Notes under the pieces: generated by a model
Database searches by the model: none
What the model was told of the DNA's origin: nothing
What the model saw: the letters and a program-made list of their open reading frames with translations, nothing else
Made by a program: the position numbers and the translations under genes
Assembly: GCA_031835245.1 (NCBI GenBank)
Contig: JAVKOQ010000062.1
Location: forward strand, 1 to 64,000
Source: Balamuthia mandrillaris
Lineage: Eukaryota; Discosea; Longamoebia; Balamuthiidae
Length of the DNA stretch: 64,000 nt
Direction of reading: 5' to 3'
In this document: one piece after another, positions 52,928-63,586 of the stretch
Numbering within the stretch: the stretch's first letter is position 1
Layout of the letters: each line of letters starts with the position of its first letter

Positions 52928-55857
52928 CTTATCGTTTCTTTCTTTCTTTCTTTGTCGTTTCTTTCTTGTCTCTTATCAAAAAAAAAAAAAAAAAAAAAAA
53001 AAACAAAACAAAACAAAACAGAGGCTATAATTTATATAGGAAGAACGAGGGACACCCTTACGCTAACGCACAAAGGCATACTATACGAGTGGTCGATGGA
53101 GGAGCCGCTGTGCACGTTGCTGCAAGAATTTGGACGGGAGGAGGAGCGCTTGGAGAAAGCCCTCACCACGCTGTCCTCCGCTCTCTCCTCCCCCTCTCAC
53201 CAACAGCAGTGCTTGTTGAAAAGAAAAGAAAGAGCAAAAGCGAGAATGGAAGAACAACAGCAGCAACTCAAATCGGACCCTAAGAAAGCAGAAGAAGGAG
53301 CAAAAGAAGAGATGGAAAAGGAAAAGCCTAAGAAGCAAGAAGAAAAGGACAAGAAAAGCAAAGAAGAAGATGATGAAGAGACGAAAGAGAAAGCAAAGAG
53401 GATGAGGCGGAACGTTCAACTGTTGGGCAAAGACGAGGCAGCTGTTCCTGAGAATGAAAGCCTTGAAAACGTACTGCTTCCTGGTCGTTGCTTGCATATT
53501 AACCAGCGACGTTATATACTTGTTCCAAGTTATGAACACAGCGGTGCGCGTTCGCTCTTCTCTTTTATATATCCTGTCATATCTTTGCTCGCTCTGCTTT
53601 ATGTTTTTCGTTTTCTCTCACATGTATCTTGTTTTTTTTTCTTTTGCTGATACGAGAGAAATAATGCATTTCTTCATATGAAACAGCTGTGGATGGTTGG
53701 CTTTCTTCTTTGCAGCTTGAAGCACTGTGTAACACTTTTGCCCGCCACGGCGTGGACGACTTCTTTTCTCTCCCTTTTCTCTCCGACTCTATTCTTTCCC
53801 AAATGGACATTTTAGAGAGCAACCGCCAAGCCATCATGAAAGCCGTAGGCGATTTTCATCAACTAGATCCTGTACAATGTACTTTCTCCTCTTTTCTTCC
53901 TTATTTGTTCTCTCTTTTCGCTTTTCCTTTGTTCTTGACTGTTTTAGAAAAGTTTTGTACGATACTTACACGTCTTTATTATCAGTCGTAGCAAGCTGGA
54001 TAAAACACGTAGGCTTTCCATGCTACGTGGACAATTTCGTCCAAGCCAAAGTTACCCTCATAACGCTTCGCTTGCTGGAAGACAAGGACTACCTCTACAA
54101 CATGAACATAACCGATGAGCATCACATTGATGTGATTTGGCAAGAAATAGAGAAATACAAATGTTTCTCTTCTGTAGAAGGTCAGTTATTGGCTTGCTCG
54201 TTAATATTTTTGCTTTTGTTTGGCTGATTTATGGCGTTTGTTTCCAACACAAACAGAAACGTTTTCGTGGTTGAGAAGGCACGGTTTTGCCAAATATTCA
54301 TTTCACTTTGCCCGCTATAATATTCCGTTCTACGCTCTTCCTTTTGTTAACTTTTTCATCATTGATGAGATGGGTGTAACGCACGACGACCAGATTCTCC
54401 TTTCTGCATTACAGCAACTCAAAAGCTCGCCCGCTTATTGCGTCAAAGGTAAGTGTTCCTGTTTTGTTTCGTTTCTTTGTTTTGCTCCTTTTGTGTATGT
54501 GTTTAACACTTTTCTTTTAAACAACAATACAGCAATAGCATATTGGCTTCGCGATTTGGAAATGGAGGAATACAATGTGGCGTTTGCGAGCAATGGAGTG
54601 TTAGATTTGGAAACGTTGACCACTTTGGGAGAACAGGAAGTCAATCGTTTGGTGGCTTTTGAAGGTGATCGCTCTAAAATGCAAGAAGCTCTGAAAGAAA
54701 TGCAAGAGTTTCAGTATTATTACTCTGCGACAGCTCTTCTGCTTCAAGAGCTTGGCATGGAAAGGTTTTTCTTTTTACTCATCTCTTCTTTGTAGCTTCG
54801 CTTTTTCTTTTTCTAATTGTTTCTTTTTTGCTCTATCTTTCTTTGCTCTGTTTCCTTCCCTTTTCGTTTTGATCTCTTTTTTGGTTTTTTGTTGTTTTTG
54901 ATATAGTTCTTTCTCACGCAGTTAAAAAAAAAAACCAAAACCTATAAACAAAGGTATTCCCGTTTATTTGCGCTGCACGGAATATCCGTCGATGTGTTAC
55001 CTTTTCTTGGCGACTCCCAACTGATAGACATGGGGGTGGAAGAGGAAAGCGACCGTAGCAAGATCCTAAAAGCTGTGCGCAAGATCAAACATAGCCTTCC
55101 GGAGGGATTCTGTGCCGCTGCTTCTGTTACCACTTCTCCTTCGTTGCCATTTCTCACACATACTTGCAGCGGAGAGCACTGCGTTGACTCGTCTTGTTAT
55201 TATTCGTCTGTGCCTGCTTCCTCTCGACGAGTACATTCTTCTTCATCCTTGGCTTCATCTGCATGTGCTACCTCTTCGGCCGCAACTGCAACACCGGGAG
55301 GTTTGCCACCCGTTTCATCATCTGCTCGTGGACCAGTTGCTGGCTATGGCCTATTTGGTATGATTGATAACAGAGACAGCTTTGTTGGAGGTTAGTGTTT
55401 GTGTCCGCTTTTCTCTCCTCTCCTCGTTCTTATCTCTCTTTTTTTTTTTTTTTCAAAGGAGGTGGTTGGCATCCAGATGAACATGTGTTATCGCCCAAGT
55501 TTGCATCGCAAGCTCTTTGGGGTACCGTTTGAAACCACCACCTCTTTCTCTAAAACACAAACCTGACCAAACAAATACAATAATGCGCAACAAATAGAAG
55601 AAGAACAAAAAATGTTGGCAGGACGAAAGAACGCCATTCTTTCCAACCACGGCTTAAACAATGGACGAGGCATGACCAGCCCGCTCCCTCTCCGGAACCA
55701 TCACAGCTTTGGTGGGAGCGGCACCATTTCTGCTTCTTCTTCTTCTTCCTCCTCCTCCTCCTCCTCCGCTTCCGCTTCTTCCGCTTCCTCCTCCTCCCCA
55801 AGAGGCCGTTCGACCTCCTTTTCCTCCTCTCTCCACCACCCTTCCCTCCCCAAATGA
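51809..55857 (+). CDS. Protein with five tandem SAM domains
   Basis: Start ATG 51809 (MEASTPNVADELPSS). An N-terminal helical unit (EQVVQLIGQQLGRKEEEIRA) is followed by a 909-nt intron (52113-53021) full of simple repeats. Next come a coiled-coil/charged region (53100-53420) and then five sterile-alpha-motif-like units on successive exons: GWLSSLQLEALCNTFARHGV, SWIKHVGFPCYVDNFVQAKV, WLRRHGFAKYSFHFARYNI, YWLRDLEMEEYNVAFASNG and LLLQELGMERYSRLFALHGI. Each has the W/L-L..L....Y...F pattern and a mid-loop Leu. The tail is Ser/Ala-rich. The last two exons join as GGGWHPDEHVLSP...ALW and EEEQKMLAGRKN, ending at TGA 55857. SAM domains mediate protein-protein or RNA contacts and often form polymers. 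No catalytic domain is visible; a scaffold role is inferred. Confidence 0.78.
52201..52761. repeat. (TTTG)n tetranucleotide array, about 560 bp, in an intron
   Basis: A nearly perfect TTTG array in the first intron of the SAM-repeat gene. Two single-base phase slips (TTG instead of TTTG, near 52450 and 52610) split it into three blocks. No other interruption is visible. Confidence 0.97.
52797..52929. repeat. (TTTC)n and (TC)n tracts following the TTTG array
   Basis: Tetranucleotide TTTC runs broken by TTGTCG units, then a (CT)n run (about 52878-52920), then more TTTC and a 24-nt A run near 52978-53003 just before the acceptor. All pyrimidine-rich on the sense strand except the A run. Confidence 0.92.
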
Positions 55858-56158
55858 TTGTACAAAGATCTGTGCTGAATATGATCTCCATTTTCTGAAT
55901 AAAATATCGAAGCTACCAATCCAAAATCAAAATGGAACCAATATATCGAATTTCGATCGAAAATCAATAATTGTCGACAGCTAGTTTTCACTTATCGACG
56001 AAAGTGAAAGCAATAATAACAATAAAAAACAACGAAACAGAGAGCCTTCTCTTCTTCTGCTTCTTCTTCTTCTTCTGCTTTGGCTTTTTCATTCCCCGCT
56101 TTGGTCACCCTTTTACCTCTCTCTTCTCTCTTTTTTGTTGGATGGAAAAAAAAAACCA
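55858..56158. other. Intergenic region, 301 bp
   Basis: AT-rich, with short A runs and a TTCTTCTTC tract near 56045-56080. It probably holds the promoter and leader of the next gene; I see nothing else. Confidence 0.55.
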
Positions 56159-59100
56159 ATGCAAAGCTCTAAAAAGACTCTCACGATTACAGGTTTGATT
56201 TTTTAAAAACAACCGCTCTTCATTTTTCGATTCATGTTTTTTTTTTGATACTTGACCTCTCCTTCGATTCTTTTGTGTGTGGTTTTTTGGTGATCTCAAA
56301 CTTACTCTAACTATGGAAAAAAAATAGTGGAGGGAGGAAGGAAGCTCTCGCGACAAAAAGCAAACTGTTACTGCGAGGTAACGGTGCTGGATAAGAAAGG
56401 AGAGAAGCTGTGCAAGCCTAAGAACACCAAAGTCCTCAAAGGATCGAACCCCGAGTGGCGGCAAAGCCTTACCTTGTTCGTTGCTCTCTCCTCTCTCTCT
56501 ATTTTTTTTGTTTTTTTTTTTTGTTTTTTTTCTCGCTTCTCTTTTCTATCTCTTGCTTCTCTATTCTCATCTTGCTTTCTCTCTACTTCTCTCCTCATTT
56601 CTTCTCTGCTTCTCTCTTTCTCTTCTCTTCTCTCTCTGCTGCTCCTCCGCTTCGCTTCGCTTCTTTCTTCTCTTCTCGCTCTTCTCGCTTTGAACAGTGC
56701 TTTGGCTGCCTCCGAGTTCACAGGCTTGATAGTGCGTTGTTGGGACAAACACACGTTCAGAAGGGACGTGTTCATGGGACAAATCACCATCAAGTTTAAC
56801 ACAGAGCTATTGGAAGGACAAGACTCCATCGACCAGTGGTTCCCATTGAACAAGAGCGGAGGGAAGAAGAAAGAGAACGTTTCCGGAGATATTCGTTTGA
56901 AGATACAATACGGAGGAGGAAAAGACAAAGGCGGTAGCAGCAGCAAAGACAAAGAAAAAGAGGAGGAGGAAGAGGAGGAAGAGGAGGAGAATGCTCGCGC
57001 CAACGCTAAGAAGAACAACTTGAAAGTTTCTGGAAAGTGGCACGAAAAGGATCAGGAACTGGTTAAGTCAGCTTTAGTGGTGGTGGACGAGGATGACACG
57101 CCCAGCTATCACTCTGGTGATGACGACGATGCAGACTATGAGAGCAACAGAAAGGGTCCTTCTCATGCCGCACTTGACAAACTGCTCAAGGATTCTAAAC
57201 TTACTTTTGCTAACAAAAATTTGGAGGTACCTTTTGTTTCATGCTATTGTGTTTTCTCATGTTCTCGTTTTTGTTATTTGCTGTTTGTAACGTTGACACT
57301 CTTTTTATACTTTCAAAACAAAACAAAGGTAACCAACGCAAACACATCTGGTTATGGTTGGGAGTATGCCAAAGGAAATGTTAGGGTGAGTGGTGGCAAA
57401 TGGTATTACGAAGCGGTCATGAGCAGCTATGGACAGATGATGGTTGGCTGGTGTACCGATGACTATGACCCCACTGTACGTTTCTTTCCCTTAAAATTAT
57501 CTCTGCCTCTTCTTATAATCCTTTATAATCCTTTCTATCTTGTTTTCTATCGTTATTACGTATGTTTCTTCTTTTTTATGTTTTCTGTTTGCTGTTTCTT
57601 TTTTTCCTCTTTCTTTTGTTCTTTTTCTGTTTTTGTTCATCCAAAAACAGAAAAATACCGGCGAGGCGTGGAGCTACGACATCACCAACCAACGCACTCA
57701 ACGTGGCGGCGGACAAACCCAAAGCTATGGTGACCATTGCTCCTCTGGTGATGTCATCAGTTGCACCTTCGATGTGGATGCCAACAACATCACCTTCTAC
57801 AGGAATGGAACCAGCCTAGGAGAGGCATTCACCGACGCCACCTCTCCCTCTCCTGACACTCGGCTCCGCCCTTTTGTGGCTCTGGGCAGAAACACGAAGG
57901 CCAGGTTCAACTTTGGAAGAGATACATTCGCGCATGCTAATATTGTGCCGGATGGATATCATCCGCTGCATTGTAAGCTGTCAGAGGCGCAAATTAAGGA
58001 GTTGAGCAAACTATTTAACGAGTACAGAGGTATGCTTCTCGTTCTTCTACTCCAATGTTCTTCTGCTTTGTCTAAATTGTTTTACTTATTATTTCTTCTG
58101 GCATTCAGCGGCGGGAATCGATTTGAGTGAAAGTGCAGAGGATGTAGGAGACATAATACAAGGCAACGGTGCGCTTAAGTACCAAGAAGATATGGGAGCC
58201 ACTGATGACGAAGACCCACTCATGATGGTCGTTGCCTGGAAGCTGAACTGCCAAATCACTTGGGAGATAACACGACAAGAGTTTGTGGACGGCTGGGCTA
58301 TTTATGGGTTACTTTCTGCTCTCTCTTTCTCTCTGTTCTCTCTGCTCTCTCCTCTCTGCTCTCTCTCTCTCCCTCTCTGCTCTCTCCTCTCTGCTCTCTG
58401 CTCTCTCCTCTCTGCTCTCTCCTCTCTGCTCTCCTCTCTGCCTCTCTGCTCTCTGCTCTCTGCTCTCTGCCTCTGCTCTCCTCTCCCTCTCCCTTCCCTC
58501 TCCTCTCTCCTCTCTCTCCTCTCTCCTCTCTCTCCTCTCTCTCCTCTCTCCTCTCTCCCTCTCTGCTCTCTGCCTCTGCTCTCTGCTCTCTCCCTCTGCC
58601 TCTGCTCTCTCCTCTCCTCTCTCTCCTCTCTGCTCTCTCTCCTCTCTGCCTCTGCTCCTCTCTCTCCTCTGCTCTCCTCTCTGCTCTCTCCTCTCTCCTC
58701 TCTCCTCTCTCTTCTCTCCTCTCTGCTCATTCTCTCTTTTCTCTCTGTCCTCTACTCTCTCTCTTTCTCTCTCTCTCTCTCTAGGTTCGCTAAACGCTCA
58801 TTCTCAAAATATTCATTTTTCTTAAAAAAAGTTGTCATACATTGAAGCAAATGAAAGACAAAGCGGCCGAATGGAAGAAAGACATTGAGGGCGACGGTCC
58901 CTTCCAATCCTTCTATTACTTTGTGTTTGACTATCTTCGAGGCGAGAAGAAGATCCTCATGACAGAAGAAGCAGAGCTAGTCTGGGACATGCTACTTAAG
59001 CCAAGAGGATGGCAGCTCTATGGCAGCTGGTTGGAGTTTTTGCACAAGAAGGAGAAGAAGGCCATTTCCAGGGACGTTTGGCAGCAATTACTCGAGTTCC

Positions 59101-59355
59101 GTAAAGCCTATTCCAAAGATCTTTCTGAGTATGATGAAATGGGTACGTTTGGCTCATTATTCGCTTCTCTTTCTCTTTCTCTCGCTCTCTCTCTCTCGCT
59201 CTCTTTTCGTTCTCTCTTTTCTGTTTCTTTGTTTTTTCTATTCGAATTGACACAGATATTTGGGGTTACCAATAGCTGCATGGCCGCTTATCTTTGATGA
59301 GTTTGTGGAATGGCACAAAGGAGATGGAGAGGGCGACGGTGCCCCTATGTATTAA
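56159..59355 (+). CDS. C2-SPRY-DCUN1 fusion protein (cullin neddylation co-E3-like)
   Basis: Start ATG 56159; a short exon (56159-56192) joins 56328 to give LTITVEGGRKLSRQKANCYC, the first strand of a C2 domain. It continues through NPEWRQSLTFALAASEFTGL, VRCWDKHTFRRDVFMGQITI and IDQWFPLN. An acidic/Lys linker follows. A SPRY domain has GGKWYYEAVMSSYGQMMVGW, SGDVISCTFDVDANNITFYR and RLRPFVALGRNTKARFNFG (57330-57930). The last third is a DCUN1/PONY domain: MMVVAWKLNCQITWEITRQE, FVDGWAIYG|CHTLKQMKD, FYYFVFDYLRGEKKILMTEE, WLEFLHKKEKKAISRDVWQQ and AAWPLIFDEFVEWHK. DCN1-type domains act as co-E3s that bring Ubc12-NEDD8 to cullins; here the usual UBA or short N-terminus is replaced by C2 and SPRY. 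The C2 loops have few Asp, so calcium binding is doubtful. One intron (58308-58831) is CT-rich. All joins keep frame. Confidence 0.85.
58308..58783. repeat. CT-rich low-complexity intron, about 475 bp
   Basis: Most of the intron 58308-58831 in the DCUN1 part is imperfect CTCTCTGC/CTCTCCTCTC repeat, entirely pyrimidine on the sense strand apart from scattered G residues. It splits the DCUN1 domain after codon position 2 of a Gly. Confidence 0.93.
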
Positions 59356-59515
59356 TATTAACCATTTTTATCGAGACGTAATGAACCGATAGAAGCTCTG
59401 TCTTTAGAAAGGAGCTTTGATAAGGTCAGAAGTAAATATTTCGTCTTTTCTGTTTATGTTTTTGTTGTTTTCTTGTCATTTTCTTTTTTCTTTACAACGG
59501 CAACAAAAAGTGTAT

Positions 59516-60659
59516 TTAGTAAGGCAGAAAAGTAGAGTTCTCTTTTCCCAGTTCGATCTGCCACTGAGCCCACGACATTATATCAAGCGAGTTGGAGCCT
59601 CTCAAATACTTCTCGTATTGGATGAGTTGATCTTTTAGATGTCGATGCGGCCCAATGATGGGTCTTCGCTGCTTGACGAACCACCATGCCTCCTTCAGGC
59701 TCATTCCTTCTCGGGCCATCAGGTACGCCACCACTAATGATGTGGAACGTGAACGTCCTCTCATGCAGTGAACCAAACATGCTTCTTCCGCTTCTATCTC
59801 CAATTCTTCCTCTTGTTCTTGTTGTTGGCTTTCTATCTCTATTTCGTCTGTTTCGCTTTCGTCGATTTCTTCTGATTCTCTGTCCTTATGTGCACCACCA
59901 TCTTCTGTGTTGTGTTGTTCGTTGTTTTTCCTCTGTTTGTTGGTTTTGCGTTGTTGAAACTGAGTCCGTAGGTTATCTATCGGTTGTGATCAGCCATTAG
60001 CCCAGTTGTTTTTCTTTCCTCTTCTCGTTTCACCATCACTTCAAGAGCAGAGAGAGAGAGAGAGAACAAACCAATAACAGCAAAACACTCTTCAAAGACG
60101 TCCCAAGTGTTCTCCATATCATCAATGAATATTTTATGTTGGTGCAGTTCCCACTCTTCCTCTTCCTCCTCGTCGTTCGTCTTGTGTGCCAGCTCTCCGC
60201 ATTCAGGCGCCACTGTTAACACCTTCCTATTGTTTTTTCCACTTTCTTAGTGGTTGGTCCATAACAAAACAACAGCAAGGTGAAAAACAAAAACAAGATA
60301 AATACGTTATTCTGTGTTCTTTCAATGTTGGCAAATGAGCGGCATTATAGTAGGAACTTATAGGAGAACAAAGAAAGCGGTTAGAGATATCCCAAAAAAC
60401 AAAACGGCTAACGAACAACGAACCCCAAGTAAAGGTACGGAAGGATGCGCGTCGGAGGACCCCACGTCTCCATGCCGCGGACGACCTCCTCGCCGGTGGG
60501 AGGAGGAGGCAGCCGAACTTGCTGAATCCACAACCTGACCATTTCCTTGCGGCTCTCTTCTTCCAACTCCTCGTTCTTTGTCTTTGCTTGCATGATGTTG
60601 GCGCTTTCTTCGTTGGTATTCTTCTTTTTACCAAACAAAAGGGACCACATGGCTCTCAT
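59516..60659 (-). CDS. Dual-specificity protein phosphatase
   Basis: Start ATG 60659 (MRAMWSLLFGKKKNTNEESA). The joined exons give a short charged N-terminus, then RILPYLYLG|SYYNAAHLPTLKEHRI, the family's recognition strand (ILP-x-LYLGS) and helix. Then come VLTVAPE, KIFIDDMENTWDVFEECFAV (with the general-acid Asp of the D-x-x-x-x-D type loop), and the signature CLVHCMRGRSRSTSLVVAYL, which fits HCxxGxxRS. RRPIIGPHRHLKDQLIQYEK follows, close to the family's P-N-x-x-F-x-x-Q-L segment with N/F altered to H/L. A Glu/Gln/Asp-rich insert of about 70 residues stands just before the signature. The enzyme probably removes phosphate from Tyr and Ser/Thr; the substrate is unknown. An intron contains GA repeats (CT on the sense strand). 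Confidence 0.83.
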
Positions 60660-61510
60660 TTTTTTCGGCTGTCACAAAAGGAGCGCAAGAGGTAATGCTC
60701 CCTTCTCCCTTTTCTTCTCTCTTTCTCGAGAAGTCGTTTTCAGTTATTTAAATTTTTGTCGACGGATTGGAATTTCAAGAATGTGAAGCACGCAATAGAA
60801 TGCAGTGACGTCAGCTAATTTCCTTAATTTGGTCAGCTTATGTCAGTATTTACTTAATTTGGTAGTCTTTACTTTATTTGGGAAACAACTATATATAAAA
60901 GGACATATCTTAGATTTTCCGATATATTGATCTTTGCTATAAAAAGAAATTTTCGCTATAAAAAATAAAAAATTCTAAAAAACATTACTAGCTTTCGCCT
61001 TGCTCGAAGCGAAACTTTTAGCTGTTGCTATTCGTGCCCATCCTTAAAATAAACCTCCCCCCTTTTTTTCCTGATCCCTGGACGAACGAAAAAGGGGCGT
61101 GAGACCAAGGCTATTGCCGGAAGAGCAGAGGGATTTTTTTTTTTTTTGTAACGGTTAAGGGGGGTTTGGTGCGTTTTTTGTGCGTGCACCAACGGACTTG
61201 TTTTTCCTTTTTTTGTGGGCTTTTGTGTGTTGTTTCTCTCCCTCCAATACTTCAAGGAAAGAAACACACAGGCACCCACCCCACTCATCCTATTTTTGTA
61301 TTGGTTTTATATTTATTAAAATAGCCTTTTTTTTAAAATAGAACACAATAACAGAAAGAAATAAAAGAAACAAAGCAGGAGGGTTCTTTGCTGACTCGCA
61401 ACAACCCAGTCAACTACTCTCTTTTTTTGTTTTTTTTTTTGTTACTTTCTTCTCCATTTATTATAGGAACGAATCAATTTTGACAAAAGAGAGGTTGTTT
61501 TTTTTTTTGA
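60660..61510. other. Divergent intergenic region, 850 bp
   Basis: Between the start codons of the phosphatase (minus) and the DEP gene (plus). It contains a perfect CRE-type TGACGTCA (60806-60813), imperfect copies of a CTTAATTTGG unit (about 60823-60880), a TATATAAAA box (60892-60900) and several poly-T runs. I see no supported gene. Confidence 0.6.
60806..60813. promoter_or_regulatory. Perfect CRE-type palindrome TGACGTCA
   Basis: The exact CREB/ATF consensus lies about 150 bp from the phosphatase start codon on its upstream side. Function is inferred from sequence only. Confidence 0.4.
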
Positions 61511-63071
61511 ATGGATCACCTCTCTGTGCCCGATCCGCTATCGACTTCTTCGCCTACGCATCAACGACGAAGCTCCTTCTCGGCCGCCTCGTCCTCTATG
61601 AAGGAAGGAGGCTCCGGGTCGGGCTCAAAACGAGGCAGCAGAGCGAGCCGTACCAAAGCCAAAGCCCTTCAATTATTTACTCCTCGAAATACTTCTTCTT
61701 CATCCAAAGACTCTTCTTCTTCGTTCGCCTCTCTCTCCTCTGAAACCATTTCTTCTTCTTCTGCCTCGTCCTCCACTCTGGAAGAACCGGTCGTCCTTTC
61801 CGTGACCTCGACGCCGTCCATCCTCGTCGACAATGCGGAGGAAACGCCCAGCCTCAACGCCCACCCCAGCAAGCAACCACAAAACCGCTTTCGTTTGATG
61901 CGAAAGAAGGCGAAAACGATCAACCTCGGAAATAATGCTACTAACAACAGCAGTAGCAATAGCTTCAGCGACTCTGGTAGCGACTCGGGCTCGTCGGGCT
62001 CTGGAGTAGTAAGCCCTGGAAGGTTGAGGCCCAGCTCCCTCAGAACCAATCCGATCAGCACCAACGTCAACAAAAAGAGCTCAAGCAGCAGCAGCAGCAG
62101 CAACAAAAAGGCAAGCGAGAAAGCGAACACCGAACGCGAAAAGAAGAAAGAGCGAAGAACTCTTTCGGCCGTTTTCACCGACGACGTCAACAACGACGAA
62201 GACAAAGAGAAGCCCAACAAGAACAACAAGAAGAAGAGCAACAACAGCAAGAACAACAGAAAAGCAAAGAGGTCATCCACCGCAGCGGCGACGATGTTGT
62301 CCGTCTCCCCAAAGACCAATTGGAGGGCGTTGGACCTGAGCGTGTCCTCGGCGACGGCCGCTTCGGCTGCCGCCAAAGCCGATGTCTATCGCGTTGGTTG
62401 GACGCTGGACTCATCGTCCGCTTCCTCCTCCTCCGCGGCTTCTTCCTCTGCCTCTTCCGCGACCGCTTCCTCTGCCTCTGAAAACGAGGAAGAGAACGAA
62501 CAGGAGGAAAACGAGGAGGAGGAAAACGAGGACGAGCCGGAAGAGGAGGAAGAAGAAGTCACAACGAAAAAGAAAAAGAAGCAACAGAAGCCGACACCCA
62601 GAAAGAAACTGGAAGCCGAAGAACAACGACAAAGCGAAAAGCTGAAACAGAAAGAGAAAGACGAACAGGAGGAGGAGGAGGAGGAGGACAAAGGAGAGAA
62701 CTTGGAGGCCTACATCAACATAGTGGTGGTAGAGCTGAAGACCAGGAAGGAGCGCATTCGCGATATGCAGCAGCAACTCACCGACAAGGAGAATGCCATC
62801 AAGAAGCTGCAACAGGAGCATGCAGTCATGAAGCAAGGGCTGGAGAAAGAAGAGGCTGAGTACAAGGAGCTAGAGGTGTTGCTTGCGCGAAAGGAAAAAC
62901 AGAAGCAGAAACGAGATAAGGAGAAGGATAAGCAGAGAAGGCTGTTGCAGCATCAGGACAGCAGCATCTCTCTGACCTCCTCCTTGTCTTCTATCCCTTG
63001 TCACTCCACCATCAAAAAGATTGTTGAGGGAACGGATAAGCTGCCGCGTTCTATTTCAGAGGAAGAGGTTT

Positions 63072-63106
<35 letters not shown>

Positions 63107-63398
63107 GTCCCATTCATTCTTCTCATTTGGCAACCAAAACAGTTAATGCACTTTTGGAGGACGTTCCGTCATCAAGTGCCTTTGCAGCAGCGTCGCTATC
63201 ACGACACAGTCTATCAGGACGCCTTTGTCGGGTCCGAGGCCGTTGACTGGATCATCGCCAACTGGACCAGAGACAAGCTGGAGCGTCGCCAGGCCGTTTG
63301 GTTGGGCAACTGCGTGATGCTGACTGGTGGCTTTAGGCACGTGGCTGAGAGTTGTGCTTTTATGGATGCCAACACTTATTATATTTTCACTGTACGTT

Positions 63399-63429
<31 letters not shown>

Positions 63430-63552
63430 TGATTGTTTTTCTTTGTTGCTCTTATTCATTCGTTATGAAACAAACTCTTTAGGATGCGGAATGCAAATAC
63501 CCAGCTCAACAGTTAAAGCCATTTACAGGTCTTTTGCAAATCAAAGGTTTGT

Positions 63553-63586
<34 letters not shown>

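Noticed and set aside
52144-53283. Long open frames of LFVC repeats over the TTTG array, on both strands
   Set aside because: They are translations of a tetranucleotide repeat, which has no stop in several frames. The host gene's splice sites show the region is an intron.
58123-58845. Ser/Leu-rich frames over the CT-rich tract
   Set aside because: Intron sequence; the DCUN1 domain continues only when the tract is removed.
61028-61288. 86-codon minus-strand frame in the phosphatase/DEP gap
   Set aside because: Lys/Pro-rich, no domain, crosses a poly-A run; no splice or conservation evidence.
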